A DNA stretch of 64,000 bases, taken from contig JAEYPM010000093.1 in assembly GCA_023410675.1 (NCBI GenBank), positions 1 through 64,000 of the forward strand, read 5' to 3'. Position 1 is the first letter of the stretch, and every line of letters begins with the position of its first letter. The notes below the pieces were generated by a model. It saw only the letters and a list, made by a program, of their open reading frames with translations. It did no database searches and was not told where the DNA came from. Below are positions 26,742 through 35,713 of the stretch, piece after piece. Origin of the DNA: Bacillota bacterium. Lineage in GTDB: Bacteria > Bacillota > Clostridia > Lachnospirales > Cellulosilyticaceae. A program made the position numbers and the translations under genes.

Positions 26742-27090
26742 ATGATATACTCCTTAATTTAATATCTTTATTCATTAATAAAATAATAATTTCCTATAGA
26801 AAGACAACTTTGATCTATCAATCAATAGTTATCTTATGTGCTATATAATATTACGTTTTCCTTTTTGAATATTTTTTATTACACTATACAGAAACAACGC
26901 AAATATTTCACTTGTTCAGCTACCTAAATGCTGTTTTTCTCTAATAAATACACCTAGTATAAGCCAAATTATAAAATATGAATTCTATATATGTACAGAT
27001 TAAAACACAAAGTATTTCTATACACATTAAAAAGCAACAAGATCTAATTTTTAAACCTTGCTGCTTCTTATGCTTTTATTAAATTATTTT
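26742..27090. other. Gene-free stretch between tcdA and ferredoxin
   Basis: About 350 bp. It holds the ferredoxin terminator at 27028-27067, a dyad around TTGATCTATCAATCAA (26813 region) and a TATGAATTCTATA motif near 26988 resembling the motif at 25838. Nothing coding was found. Confidence 0.45.
27028..27067 (-). terminator. Ferredoxin terminator
   Basis: On the minus strand AAGCAGCAAG pairs with CTTGTTGCTT (one G-U) and is followed by TTTTT. It lies 24 bp beyond the ferredoxin stop. Confidence 0.8.
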
Positions 27091-27264
27091 TTATTCTTCT
27101 GGATTTGGAGCATTTACAGGGCAGACATCTGCACAAGCACCACATTCAATACATTCTGCTGCATCTATTACAAATTTTCCATTTCCTTCTGTAATACAAC
27201 TTACTGGGCATTCGCTCTCACAAGCACCACAGCTTATACAATCATCGTTTATAAAATATGCCAC
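27091..27264 (-). CDS. 2[4Fe-4S] clostridial-type ferredoxin
   Basis: A 57-residue electron carrier. Two CxxCxxCxxxCP motifs are complete: C9, C12, C15, C19 and C38, C41, C44, C48, with an extra C23. The tail is short and acidic (PNPEE). The start is GTG, with GGAGGT eight bases upstream, and the gene has its own terminator. It would carry low-potential electrons for pyruvate:ferredoxin oxidoreductase, hydrogenase or similar anaerobic enzymes, none of which is in the window. The gene is short but the assignment is very secure. Confidence 0.95.
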   Translation of the reverse strand: MAYFINDDCISCGACESECPVSCITEGNGKFVIDAAECIECGACADVCPVNAPNPEE

Positions 27265-27358
27265 TTCAATACACCTCCATGTTTAATCCTTTAATCACAT
27301 TTATAATACTATCTTAACTATAGCATGTCAACAAATTTTAACGAATTTGTAACATTTA

Positions 27359-29572
27359 TTATCGTTTTATTATTGTTAATTCATATGCATTCGTAGTTTT
27401 ATTTTGAGTATTTTTTACAGCCCCATCAAACTTATTTCCTTCTTCATCGGTCAATCCTACTATTTTAGCTTCTCCCTTAGATAAAATGTCTCTGACTATT
27501 GTCTTAGTGAGTCTTTTCTTGAAAGCCTTCAGCTGGCTATTATCTTTCCATATAACATAATGACACCCTGTTTTGTAGCCCATGCAGCCATACCCCTTAG
27601 TTCCTTCTACTATAAGGTTACCGCATAATGGGCACTTCCCAAGAGACTCTCTTTTCACCTCTTTCTTCTTTTTATTAGACGCTTTATCTGATTCTTTATT
27701 TTTTTGATTTTGCTCAGGAATGTTTTTAGCAATATGCATGACTTTTTGATATTTGATTGCCATAACAGAGCTACTTACAAATTCTTTAATATGATTCATA
27801 AATTCATGTTTAGATACACTATTTTTTTGTATATCGCTAAGAGTTTTTTCAAGCTTTCCTGTATATTCTAAGTCCATAAGCTCTTTTACAGGAAGGTTTT
27901 CAATTAAGTACCTTCCTTTTGGCATACATCTAATATTTTTCTTTTCCATTCGGGTATAGCCTGCAGTCATAAGTTTTTTAATTGTCTCAGCTCTTGTGGC
28001 TGGTGTTCCAATACTAAAGCCACTTAATATTGCATCCATAAGCTCGATATCCTCAGAGTCTTTTGATACAGAATCTTCCTCTGTGTTCTTGAATTGTTTG
28101 CCACAAGTCTCCATAGCCCTTAGTAACGTTTTTTCAGTGTAAGGTGCTGGAGGCTTAGTGGTATGGGAAGTAATTTCAAGTTTTTCTACATCTACACAAG
28201 TACCCTCACTGATATCTGGAAGAAGTACCTCTTTTGCTTCTTCGTTTTCAATCTTCTTATAACCAAGCTCTTTTTGCACTTTTCCCTTGGAAATAAATAC
28301 CCCTTCTGCCCCTTCAATTTTTGTCGTTATGGTTGTTTCTTCCGCCTTAGCTGGTGGCATAAACTGAGCTAAAAATCTATTTCTAATAGCCGTGTAAACT
28401 TGCTGCTCTTGAGGTGAAAGATTTTTAGGAATAATATAGGTTGGTATAATAGCACTATGACTTTCTACCTTTTGGCTATTAAATACCTTCTTAGTCACCT
28501 TAAACTGAATCTCATCCTCATAAGGAAGCCCTTTTTTATGTGCATTTAATACACTTTTTGCTTTCTCTATGAGACTTTCATCGAGAACACTACTTGCTGT
28601 TCTTGGGTACGTAATGTACTTTTTTTCATACAGGCTTTGTGCAACCGATAAGACCTTATCTGATGTGAACCCCTGATATTTGCTACTAATATAACCTTGC
28701 AGTGCAGATAAGTTAAATAAACTTTGTGGATATTCTATTTTCTCTGTAATATCTTTACCTATAATTTTGCCTTGTTTATCTTCTATCTGCTTTTTTATCT
28801 CTGTCAAATCCTCTTTATTTTCAAATTTATCTTTTTTGTCTTGTGTATAAGTTCCTTGATAACTAAGGTCATCCTTTGCAAAAGAAGCAATGAGCTTAAA
28901 GTATGGCTCTTGTTTAAAATTATCTATCTCAATATCTCTATCATAAATCATTTTGAGTGTTGGCAATAATACGCGTCCAATATTTAATACTTCACCCTTT
29001 GCCCCATATTTAAGGGTAGCCACAGAAGTTAGATTAATCCCTATAAGCCAATCTGCTTGTTGCCTGCTGATGCCTGCATCCTGAAGAGATTTTAGCTCTT
29101 TATTGGGTATAATATTTTCTAACCCTTTTAAGACCTCTTTTTCTGTCCATTCATTAAGAAGCAGTCTATAGATAGGTTTTTTTACTTTTAGGTACGCAAA
29201 AATAATATCTGCTATGATTTGACCTTCTCTGTCATAGTCACAGGCAGATATTACAGCGTCTACTTCTTCTTGATTAATTAGATTTTCTATATACGAAAGC
29301 TGCTTTTTTGCACCTTGATCTACAGTTTTTTTATCTCTATTTTGCTTTACTTTATACTGAAACTTATCTGGAATGAAAGGAAAATTTTCGAAACGCCATG
29401 ATTTCATTTTATCATCATAGTCTTTTGCATCATATAATTCAAGCAAGTGTCCAAATGCCCATGTTACGTAGTATCCTTCTCCTTTATAACATCCTTCTGC
29501 TTTTGTTTTTATATGCAGTGCATCCGCTATATTTTTAGCAACTGAAGGCTTTTCAGCTATTATGACCCTCAT
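27359..29572 (-). CDS. topB: DNA topoisomerase III
   Basis: Type IA topoisomerase that decatenates DNA. The N-terminal TOPRIM domain has IIAEKPSVAKNIA and the metal motif SACDYDREGQIIAD. The catalytic tyrosine lies in YITYPRTASS around residue 320. A single zinc-finger-like CPLCGNL...GCMGYKTGCHY region is at the C-terminus. About 737 residues is normal for Gram-positive TopB. The ATG at 29572 gives the conserved MRVIIAEK start; an upstream TTG at 29584 overlaps the G-rich ribosome site. Confidence 0.94.
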   Translation of the reverse strand: MRVIIAEKPSVAKNIADALHIKTKAEGCYKGEGYYVTWAFGHLLELYDAKDYDDKMKSWRFENFPFIPDKFQYKVKQNRDKKTVDQGAKKQLSYIENLINQEEVDAVISACDYDREGQIIADIIFAYLKVKKPIYRLLLNEWTEKEVLKGLENIIPNKELKSLQDAGISRQQADWLIGINLTSVATLKYGAKGEVLNIGRVLLPTLKMIYDRDIEIDNFKQEPYFKLIASFAKDDLSYQGTYTQDKKDKFENKEDLTEIKKQIEDKQGKIIGKDITEKIEYPQSLFNLSALQGYISSKYQGFTSDKVLSVAQSLYEKKYITYPRTASSVLDESLIEKAKSVLNAHKKGLPYEDEIQFKVTKKVFNSQKVESHSAIIPTYIIPKNLSPQEQQVYTAIRNRFLAQFMPPAKAEETTITTKIEGAEGVFISKGKVQKELGYKKIENEEAKEVLLPDISEGTCVDVEKLEITSHTTKPPAPYTEKTLLRAMETCGKQFKNTEEDSVSKDSEDIELMDAILSGFSIGTPATRAETIKKLMTAGYTRMEKKNIRCMPKGRYLIENLPVKELMDLEYTGKLEKTLSDIQKNSVSKHEFMNHIKEFVSSSVMAIKYQKVMHIAKNIPEQNQKNKESDKASNKKKKEVKRESLGKCPLCGNLIVEGTKGYGCMGYKTGCHYVIWKDNSQLKAFKKRLTKTIVRDILSKGEAKIVGLTDEEGNKFDGAVKNTQNKTTNAYELTIIKR

Positions 29573-29789
29573 GTTATTAATCAACCCCCAATATTTGCAT
29601 AATCTCTTATTAGTTTATCAATAATATTCTTTGATGTAAAGGAGTGATTGAAGCTACCTAGTAACAAACTGATGTATAAATGTTTCAGTTGTGATATTAT
29701 ATAATATGTTCAAAAGAAACAACTAAGGAAGCCTTAGCTTTCATCACCATAAGGTTTTCCTTGATCATTTATAGAAAGAAGGCGTATTC

Positions 29790-30893
29790 ATGAAAAGTAA
29801 ACACTATCTTCATGGCGGAGACTTAGATGGTACTGCAAGAATATATGGTATTAACAAAGAAGATATTTGGGATTTTAGTGGCAATATTAATCCTCTTGGC
29901 ATTTCTCCTCTAGCGAAAGATGCTTTGATACAAAATATAGATTGTATTACAACTTACCCTGATAAAGAATACATGAATTTAAAAGAAGTTGTTGCAACTT
30001 ATTGTGAGGTGCTTCCTTGTCATGTTCTATCAGGTAATGGTTCTACAGAGATCATATCACTTTTTATTCATACCTATAAACCACGAAACACACTGATTAT
30101 AGGGCCAACTTACTCTGAATATGAAAGAGAACTTGGTCTTATAAATAGTGAAGTAGCCTATTATAGGTTGCCAGAGGAGCATGATTTTATTCTTTCAACT
30201 GATGACCTCATGAAACATGTAAAAGATCATCACTATGACCTTGTCATTCTTTGTAATCCAAACAATCCAACCAGCACAGCTATAAAAATAACAGACCTCA
30301 ATTATTTGCTTGAATCATTTAAGCAAATAAATACTTTTCTTATGATTGATGAAACCTATATTGAATTTTGTGAAGATCCGAGTGTTTTTAGTGCTACATC
30401 TTTAGTCAATGATTTTGATAATCTTATTGTTATCAGAGGTATTTCAAAGTTCTTCTCTTCTCCAGGTCTTAGATTTGGCTATGGACTATCTTCTAACAAA
30501 AATATTCATGATGCCTTTATGCAGATTAAAAAACCATGGAGCATTAATTCTTTAGCTGTAGTTGGTGTCTTAGCAATGCTTGGAGACAAAAAATATATCA
30601 CAAAAACACACAACTTTTTTCTTGAGGAAAGGAAAAGAATTATTGGTCTATTGTCCGACTTGACATCTATTAAGGTATATAAACCAGAAGCAAATTTTGT
30701 ACTGCTTAAGCTAAGTAGCCCAAAGCTTACTTCTCAGACTATAATAAGTAATCTAATGGAGAAAAAAATGCTGATCAGAGACTGCAGCTCTTTTCCTTTT
30801 TTAGATGATCAGTTTATTCGGTTTTGCTTCTTAACTTCTGAGCAAAATACAGCTTTAATTCATGAACTCATAGACATTATTGAGGCTCCTTAG
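29790..30893 (+). CDS. CobD-like PLP aminotransferase / threonine-phosphate decarboxylase
   Basis: Fold-type I PLP protein of 367 residues related to histidinol-phosphate aminotransferase. The opening HGGDLDGTARIYGI, then WDFSGNINPLGISP, and the C-terminal IRDCSSFPFLDDQFIRFCF resemble CobD, which makes the aminopropanol arm of cobalamin. The PLP lysine is in RGISKFFSSPGLRFGYG. No cobalamin genes or cobalamin riboswitch are nearby, so it may serve salvage, or be a HisC-like enzyme. It is a single + gene between two minus-strand units, with no clear terminator before the convergent amidase gene. Confidence 0.8.
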   Translation: MKSKHYLHGGDLDGTARIYGINKEDIWDFSGNINPLGISPLAKDALIQNIDCITTYPDKEYMNLKEVVATYCEVLPCHVLSGNGSTEIISLFIHTYKPRNTLIIGPTYSEYERELGLINSEVAYYRLPEEHDFILSTDDLMKHVKDHHYDLVILCNPNNPTSTAIKITDLNYLLESFKQINTFLMIDETYIEFCEDPSVFSATSLVNDFDNLIVIRGISKFFSSPGLRFGYGLSSNKNIHDAFMQIKKPWSINSLAVVGVLAMLGDKKYITKTHNFFLEERKRIIGLLSDLTSIKVYKPEANFVLLKLSSPKLTSQTIISNLMEKKMLIRDCSSFPFLDDQFIRFCFLTSEQNTALIHELIDIIEAP

Positions 30894-30909
30894 AAAATAG
30901 TAAATGAAC

Positions 30910-31425
30910 TCACATATAACCATCAATAATAATATAAACTAATTTTGCGGTCTTTGTTGAAAGAGGTATGTTTAGAAAATTTGCTGAATGCTGACATATT
31001 TGATAATCTACAATAGTCTTTGGATCCCCTGGAGATGAAATATATCCTGTAACAATCACTGTATGGTATGTACGTCCATTTTCTTCAAGCTGTACTAAAT
31101 CTCCTAGCTTTAATTCTTCTCTTTCACCAATATGTGCTCTAAGGCCAGGTCCGCTTTTATTTAAGCGTACATATTGTCTAAAAGCATGAGAAGATGTCCA
31201 GCTTGCTGTTCTTTTTGCATCGGAATACCAAAACCACTTTTCCAAGCTACTATTCCCATAGTTATCAAAAGGTATCCCGCCTGCATAAAGACATTGTGAT
31301 GTAAAATTAGTGCAATCCCCCCCATAACCTTCATAATATTTCCAATGATCTACATTTGGTATTTCAGCATACTTCAATGCATAGGCTACTGCTGCTTCTC
31401 TATTATAAGGCTTTAAGTTGTTCAT
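30910..31425 (-). CDS. Putative amidase-domain protein (Amidase_6 / CwlT-like Cys hydrolase)
   Basis: A 171-residue protein consisting almost only of the Amidase_6 domain. It begins with YNREAAVAYALKYAEIPN, then GGDCTNFTSQCLYAGG with the predicted nucleophile C38, and a later TYHTVIVTGY region supplying the likely His. Related proteins carry an export signal, but no signal peptide is seen here, so it may act inside the cell or spore. Its ATG directly follows the T-run of a long hairpin that contains the only plausible ribosome site, AAAGG. Confidence 0.82.
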   Translation of the reverse strand: MNNLKPYNREAAVAYALKYAEIPNVDHWKYYEGYGGDCTNFTSQCLYAGGIPFDNYGNSSLEKWFWYSDAKRTASWTSSHAFRQYVRLNKSGPGLRAHIGEREELKLGDLVQLEENGRTYHTVIVTGYISSPGDPKTIVDYQICQHSANFLNIPLSTKTAKLVYIIIDGYM

Positions 31426-31475
31426 AAAAAATACCTTTCATATGCTATCTTCTTAATAGTATATGAAAGGTATTT
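31423..31475 (-). terminator. Long hairpin overlapping the amidase ribosome site
   Basis: Arms at 31429-31448 and 31456-31475 pair over 20 bp with a single mismatch on the minus strand (G-U on plus). The minus strand then reads TATTTTTT and at once the amidase ATG. It would terminate the upstream acidic-protein transcript and also hide the AAAGG ribosome site. Confidence 0.7.
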
Positions 31476-31545
31476 TACCTATAGTCATTTATGTTTTTAT
31501 ATAACTTATATTACTTTTTTCTACTCTTTTTTCTGCTTTTCTTAT

Positions 31546-32154
31546 CTATTTTTTTTTATCAATTTTTTCATCATCTTTGTCATTGTTTAATACATCGTTT
31601 AATGCATCTGACTGCTTTTCTTCATTTGATTCATCTAACTGTTTTTCTTCTTTTTCTTCATCAATTTCAAACATATCTTCATTATAACTATCTGTTGTAT
31701 AATTTCTCGAATCATATTGGCCTGCTCCAACACCTTCAATATCATCTATTTCTGGATCATAAACAGATGAACGGTCACTGGATGTGTAATAGTCTTCTAA
31801 ATTATCTTGTTCTTTATCCTCTTCAGTCTTTTTTTTTGCGTCTGAGTCTTCTTTATCATCATCCATAAAATTTCGAAGTTTTACATACTCTATATCTTCA
31901 TTTTCATCGTCCTCTAAGCTATCCATATCATCATAATCGTCATAGTCATCATAATCATCAAAATACTCATAATGCTCTTCTATATCTTTAGAGTTTTTTG
32001 TCGCAAGCCAAATAATCAGGGCTACAAGCACAATAAGTACACCAATACCTATGCCAATCCAAATATTTCTATTTTTATCTCTATCTGCTTTTATATTCAG
32101 TAAGTCTTTTGCTTCTTGTATGCTCATCGATATCTTATTCCTGCAATCCTTCAT
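31546..32154 (-). CDS. Acidic single-pass membrane protein of unknown function
   Basis: About 202 residues from the preferred start MKDCRNK (GGGAG eight bases upstream; an in-frame start at 32190 lacks a site). A short N-terminal cytoplasmic part with SMSIQEAKDLLNI is followed by one hydrophobic helix (GIGIGVLIVLVALIIWLA). A very acidic, low-complexity C-terminal region carries a DDYDDYDDYDD repeat and many D/E and K stretches. I know no family for it. The topology suggests a membrane anchor with a disordered, charged domain. It follows metA on the same strand. Confidence 0.75.
   Translation of the reverse strand: MKDCRNKISMSIQEAKDLLNIKADRDKNRNIWIGIGIGVLIVLVALIIWLATKNSKDIEEHYEYFDDYDDYDDYDDMDSLEDDENEDIEYVKLRNFMDDDKEDSDAKKKTEEDKEQDNLEDYYTSSDRSSVYDPEIDDIEGVGAGQYDSRNYTTDSYNEDMFEIDEEKEEKQLDESNEEKQSDALNDVLNNDKDDEKIDKKK
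31927..31962 (-). repeat. In-frame DDY codon repeat
   Basis: A short tandem repeat of a 9-bp unit (GATGATTAT-like) encodes DDYDDYDDYDD in the acidic protein. Such repeats can vary in number by slippage without breaking the frame. Confidence 0.5.
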
Positions 32155-32235
32155 GTTCTCAACTCCCTCACGTATATTTGTATAATACATATTATATCAC
32201 TTTATGAGGATATAACAATCCTTAATAACATTAGT

Positions 32236-33150
32236 TTATCGAATTTCCTTCAAATTATACGGTGTAACTTGATATACATAATAATTCAGCCAATTTGAAA
32301 AAAGTATGTAAGCATGAGATCTCCAATTAACTCTAGTTCCTTTTTCCATCTCGTCATCTATAAAATAGTTATAAGGCATTTGTATGGGAATATTTTTAGC
32401 AAGATCTCGCTTATATTCCTTTTCTAGAGTCCATGGATCATATTCTGCATGACCTGTGGCAAATATCTGTCGGCCATCCTTTGAAATGGCTAGAGCTACG
32501 CCTGCTTCCTCTGAGTCCAGTAAAAGTTTAATATCTTTGCATTTTAATACTTCTTCTCTATTAACTTCTGTATATCTTGAATGGGGTATATACACGACAT
32601 CATCTAATCCTTGCAGTAATTTCTCAAAATTAACCATATAATGTTCAAATATACCAAACTTTTTCTCTGTTAATTCCTCTTTCCCTATTCCATAGTGATA
32701 GTATAATCCAGCTTGTGCTCCCCAACAAATATGCATGGTTGAAGTCACATGTTTTTTCGTCCATTCCATAATACATGTAAGTTCTTCCCAATAGTTAACT
32801 TCTTCAAATTTCATTTTTTCCACAGGAGCCCCTGTTATAATCATGCCATCAAATGCCTCTTCTTTTATTTCGTCAAATGTTTTATAAAATGTATCTAAAT
32901 ACTCACTAGGCGTATTTTTACTGTTGTGAGAAATAGGCCTAAGTAAGGTAATATCTATCTGAAGTGGTGTGTTTCCTAAAAGTCTAAGGAGCTGAACCTC
33001 TGTTTCTTTTTTAACTGGCATTAGATTTAAAACTGCAATTTTCAGTTCTCTTATATCTTGGTTTAATGCTCTTCTCTCATCCATAACAAAAATATGCTCT
33101 TTCTGCAAAATTTCAATTGCAGGAAGTGCATTAGGTACTCTAATAGGCAA
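32236..33150 (-). CDS. metA: Homoserine O-acetyltransferase, MetA type
   Basis: Acylates homoserine at the start of methionine synthesis. The 304-residue chain has the glutamine-amidotransferase-like fold with nucleophile C142 (HICWGAQAG) and the ATGHAEYD region for the His/Glu pair. Residue 111 is Glu (TGAPVEK). In this family that residue favours acetyl-CoA, while Gly gives succinyl-CoA, so the common name succinyltransferase is probably wrong here. The start is TTG with AAGGAGGAG six bases upstream. It lies 24 bp after the RelQ gene and is likely co-transcribed with it. No SAM riboswitch was seen. Confidence 0.93.
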   Translation of the reverse strand: MPIRVPNALPAIEILQKEHIFVMDERRALNQDIRELKIAVLNLMPVKKETEVQLLRLLGNTPLQIDITLLRPISHNSKNTPSEYLDTFYKTFDEIKEEAFDGMIITGAPVEKMKFEEVNYWEELTCIMEWTKKHVTSTMHICWGAQAGLYYHYGIGKEELTEKKFGIFEHYMVNFEKLLQGLDDVVYIPHSRYTEVNREEVLKCKDIKLLLDSEEAGVALAISKDGRQIFATGHAEYDPWTLEKEYKRDLAKNIPIQMPYNYFIDDEMEKGTRVNWRSHAYILFSNWLNYYVYQVTPYNLKEIR

Positions 33151-33174
33151 TGTGTCTCCTCCTTAAATGAATGC

Positions 33175-33969
33175 TTAGTTATATTTATTTGATGCTGACT
33201 CAATACTCTTATTAAAAGCTTCTAATTTTTCTAAATTTCCTTCTTCCCATAGATTCCAAAACTTTTCATAGATATCTGTCATATCTTTATTTTTTCCACT
33301 GGTGGTTAATGCTTGCATGCTACCAAAAATATCGGCAATGATGTTGGATTCTAACTGGAACATTTCTTGTGCCTTTAAAACTTCTTCCCTTATCTGTGCC
33401 ATCTCTTGGTCAAGCAAAAAAGCTGCCTCTGCTGCTTTAATAAGTCTTTCTTGTATCTTTACTGGCATATCCTTCTTATATTTATACTTTAAGGAATGTT
33501 CAATAGTAGCCCAAAAGTTCATTGCTAATGTTCGAATTTGAATTTCAGCAAAGATATTTTTTTCTCCATGTGCAGTCTGTACAGGGTATTTTATAATAAT
33601 ATGATAACTGCGGTATCCACTGCTTTTCATATGCGTTATATAGTCTCTTTCCTCAACGATAAACAAATCTTTACCATCTCGTGCACGAATGATCTCTATC
33701 ACTTTATAAATATCTTCAACAAATTGGCACATTATTCTAATACCTGCTATGTCTTCTATTTTTTCCTCTATATCTTCAACAGGTATACCTTTTTTTCTTG
33801 CCTTGTCTAAAATACTAGAGATTTTCTTAACTCTTCCTGTAATAAATTCAATGGGAGAATATTCATCCATACTTAATAGCTCTGTTCTAATGCTTTTGAA
33901 TTTTACTTTGAGTTCTTCAACTGCTTGTGTATAGGGTATAAGCATCACTTTCCAATTTCTAATTTCCAA
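33175..33969 (-). CDS. relQ: Small alarmone synthetase, RelQ/YjbM type
   Basis: Single-domain (p)ppGpp synthetase of about 264 residues, lacking HD hydrolase, TGS and ACT domains. It has the G-loop region RVKKISSILDKARKKG, DIAGIRI, SSGYRSYHIIIKYP and the synthetase core EIQIRTLAMNFWATIEHSLKYK. The likely start is TTG at 33969 giving MEIRNWK, ten bases after GGAGG; a frame from GTG at 33981 would overlap the ribosome site. Gram-positive RelQ enzymes respond to cell-wall stress. The metA partner downstream suggests joint control with methionine supply. Confidence 0.92.
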   Translation of the reverse strand: MEIRNWKVMLIPYTQAVEELKVKFKSIRTELLSMDEYSPIEFITGRVKKISSILDKARKKGIPVEDIEEKIEDIAGIRIMCQFVEDIYKVIEIIRARDGKDLFIVEERDYITHMKSSGYRSYHIIIKYPVQTAHGEKNIFAEIQIRTLAMNFWATIEHSLKYKYKKDMPVKIQERLIKAAEAAFLLDQEMAQIREEVLKAQEMFQLESNIIADIFGSMQALTTSGKNKDMTDIYEKFWNLWEEGNLEKLEAFNKSIESASNKYN

Positions 33970-34175
33970 AGCACATGCCACCTCCGCTCTATAGTATACA
34001 TCTTTTGCTAATCACTTATCATTCCTTATTATACGTAATATCATTCCCTATTAATTATACCTAATTTTATCCATAAGCTCAACTTATAACTTGTTTCTAT
34101 TCCTTTTTCTCATATTTTCATGAGTTGTCTCATAAATTGTACTAGTGACGAACTACTTAGCAAAAGGAGGTCTTT
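33970..34175. other. Divergent control region between relQ and spoVB
   Basis: About 200 bp with the two ribosome sites. An inverted CTCAT-ATTTT-CATGAG motif and AT-rich blocks are present. No clear vegetative promoter was found; sporulation-sigma control of the spoVB side is possible but not demonstrated. Confidence 0.35.
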
Positions 34176-35702
34176 ATGGGAAAAAAAACATTAATAGTAG
34201 GTACTCTAGTGCTTTCCTTAGCAAGTTTTATAACACGCGTACTGGGGTTTATTTTTAGAATTTACATGTCTAACCTCATGGGTGCTGAGGGTATGGGACT
34301 TTATCAGCTTATATTTCCAATTTATATGCTTATATGGTCTGCTACTTCTGCTGGAATTGCCCTTTCTGTATCTAAAATGGTAGCAGAATTTACATCTAAA
34401 AAGCAACATGCAAATGCTATACGTACCCTAAGGGTTTCCTTACTTATATCTATTTCACTAAGTATCATGATCGCTTTATTTATCTTTTTCTTCGCACCTT
34501 ACATTGCCACTTATTTTATTCATGCACCACAAACAACCTTGTCTCTTAAAATATTAGCAACTTGTGCACCATTTATGGCAGCAGCTTGCTGTATTAGAGG
34601 ATATTTTCAAGGGCGTCAAGAAATGACTATACCAGCTATATCACAAATTGGCGAACAAGTTATGCGTATGCTTGCTATTTACTTATTTGCTGGTTTTTTT
34701 GTAACTAAAGGTGTTAGCTATGCCTGTGCTTTGGGCGTTTTGGGTATGTGCTTCGGAGAAGCCTTTTCTTTTTTATTTGCCTATATAGCTTATAGAGCTA
34801 AAAAAACTTCTCTCAAAATGAATAAAGCATCCATTAGTTATTTAAGACTTATTGCAAACTTATCCACTTTAGCTATTCCTATTACAGCCAATAGATTTTT
34901 AACTTCAACACTTCAATCTATAGAAAACATATTGATTCCTATTCAACTTCAAAAATTTGGACTTTCTGAAATGAATGCACTTGCTACATATGGAAAGTTT
35001 AGTGGCATGGCACTACCCTTATTATTCTTTCCTTCTATGGTAACCATGTCACTTTCCACTGTTTTAGTTCCAGTTATTTCTGAAGCTGTAGTAACAAAGA
35101 GAAAAACGATGCTCCAAAAAATGATGTCAAAATCTATCCAGATTTCTTCCCTCATTGGTATTGGTGCCTCAGCACTTTTTCTAACCTTATCAAAGGAAAT
35201 TGCTATTGCTTGTTATGGTATGGCTGACATAGGAGAGTTTCTCCATCTCCTTGCTATTATATGCCCCTTTTTATATTTGCAAAGCATATTAACCGGTGCT
35301 TTAAATGGCCTTGGCATGCAAAAAACTACCTTTAAAATTAATATTATTGGCTCCATCCTGTGCATTAGTCTTATTTTTTATCTTGTACCAATAAAGGGCA
35401 TTTTGGGTTTTGTCATAGCTCTTTTACTCCAATCAGGTATAGTAACTATTCTCCATATGTGGGAGATATTAAAAACAATTGATCTATCTGTAGATATTCT
35501 TAACTGGATCGTTAAGCCATTACTTAGTGCAATAGCAGGTAGCCTATTTATGAAATATATATATAATACTTATTTACACTGTATGTTTTCTCAGAGATTA
35601 TCTACTTTTATTGCTATTTTTGCTTTAGGTAGTTTCTATATAGCTTTTTTGTTTTTATCAAAATGTATCACTTTAAAGGACATCAATGAGTTTATAAAAT
35701 AG
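34176..35702 (+). CDS. spoVB: SpoVB-type lipid II/polysaccharide flippase (MOP superfamily)
   Basis: A 508-residue polytopic membrane protein with about 14 hydrophobic segments, of the MurJ/SpoVB branch of the MOP family. The start TLIVGTLVLSLASFITRVLGFIFRIY and the loop GAEGMGLYQLIFPIYML are typical of SpoVB. In spore formers SpoVB moves precursors for cortex peptidoglycan, and paralogues serve vegetative walls, so the exact role is inferred. AAAGGAGGT precedes the ATG. It ends 11 bp from the convergent rarA with no hairpin between. Confidence 0.87.
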   Translation: MGKKTLIVGTLVLSLASFITRVLGFIFRIYMSNLMGAEGMGLYQLIFPIYMLIWSATSAGIALSVSKMVAEFTSKKQHANAIRTLRVSLLISISLSIMIALFIFFFAPYIATYFIHAPQTTLSLKILATCAPFMAAACCIRGYFQGRQEMTIPAISQIGEQVMRMLAIYLFAGFFVTKGVSYACALGVLGMCFGEAFSFLFAYIAYRAKKTSLKMNKASISYLRLIANLSTLAIPITANRFLTSTLQSIENILIPIQLQKFGLSEMNALATYGKFSGMALPLLFFPSMVTMSLSTVLVPVISEAVVTKRKTMLQKMMSKSIQISSLIGIGASALFLTLSKEIAIACYGMADIGEFLHLLAIICPFLYLQSILTGALNGLGMQKTTFKINIIGSILCISLIFYLVPIKGILGFVIALLLQSGIVTILHMWEILKTIDLSVDILNWIVKPLLSAIAGSLFMKYIYNTYLHCMFSQRLSTFIAIFALGSFYIAFLFLSKCITLKDINEFIK

Positions 35703-35713
35703 CTTACTTACAC

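Noticed and set aside
29660..29780. Possible riboswitch upstream of the CobD-like gene
   Set aside because: Small hairpins (AACTGA/TCAGTT and AAGGAA/TTCCTT) are present, but the cobalamin-riboswitch core sequence is not, so this is just AT-rich leader DNA.
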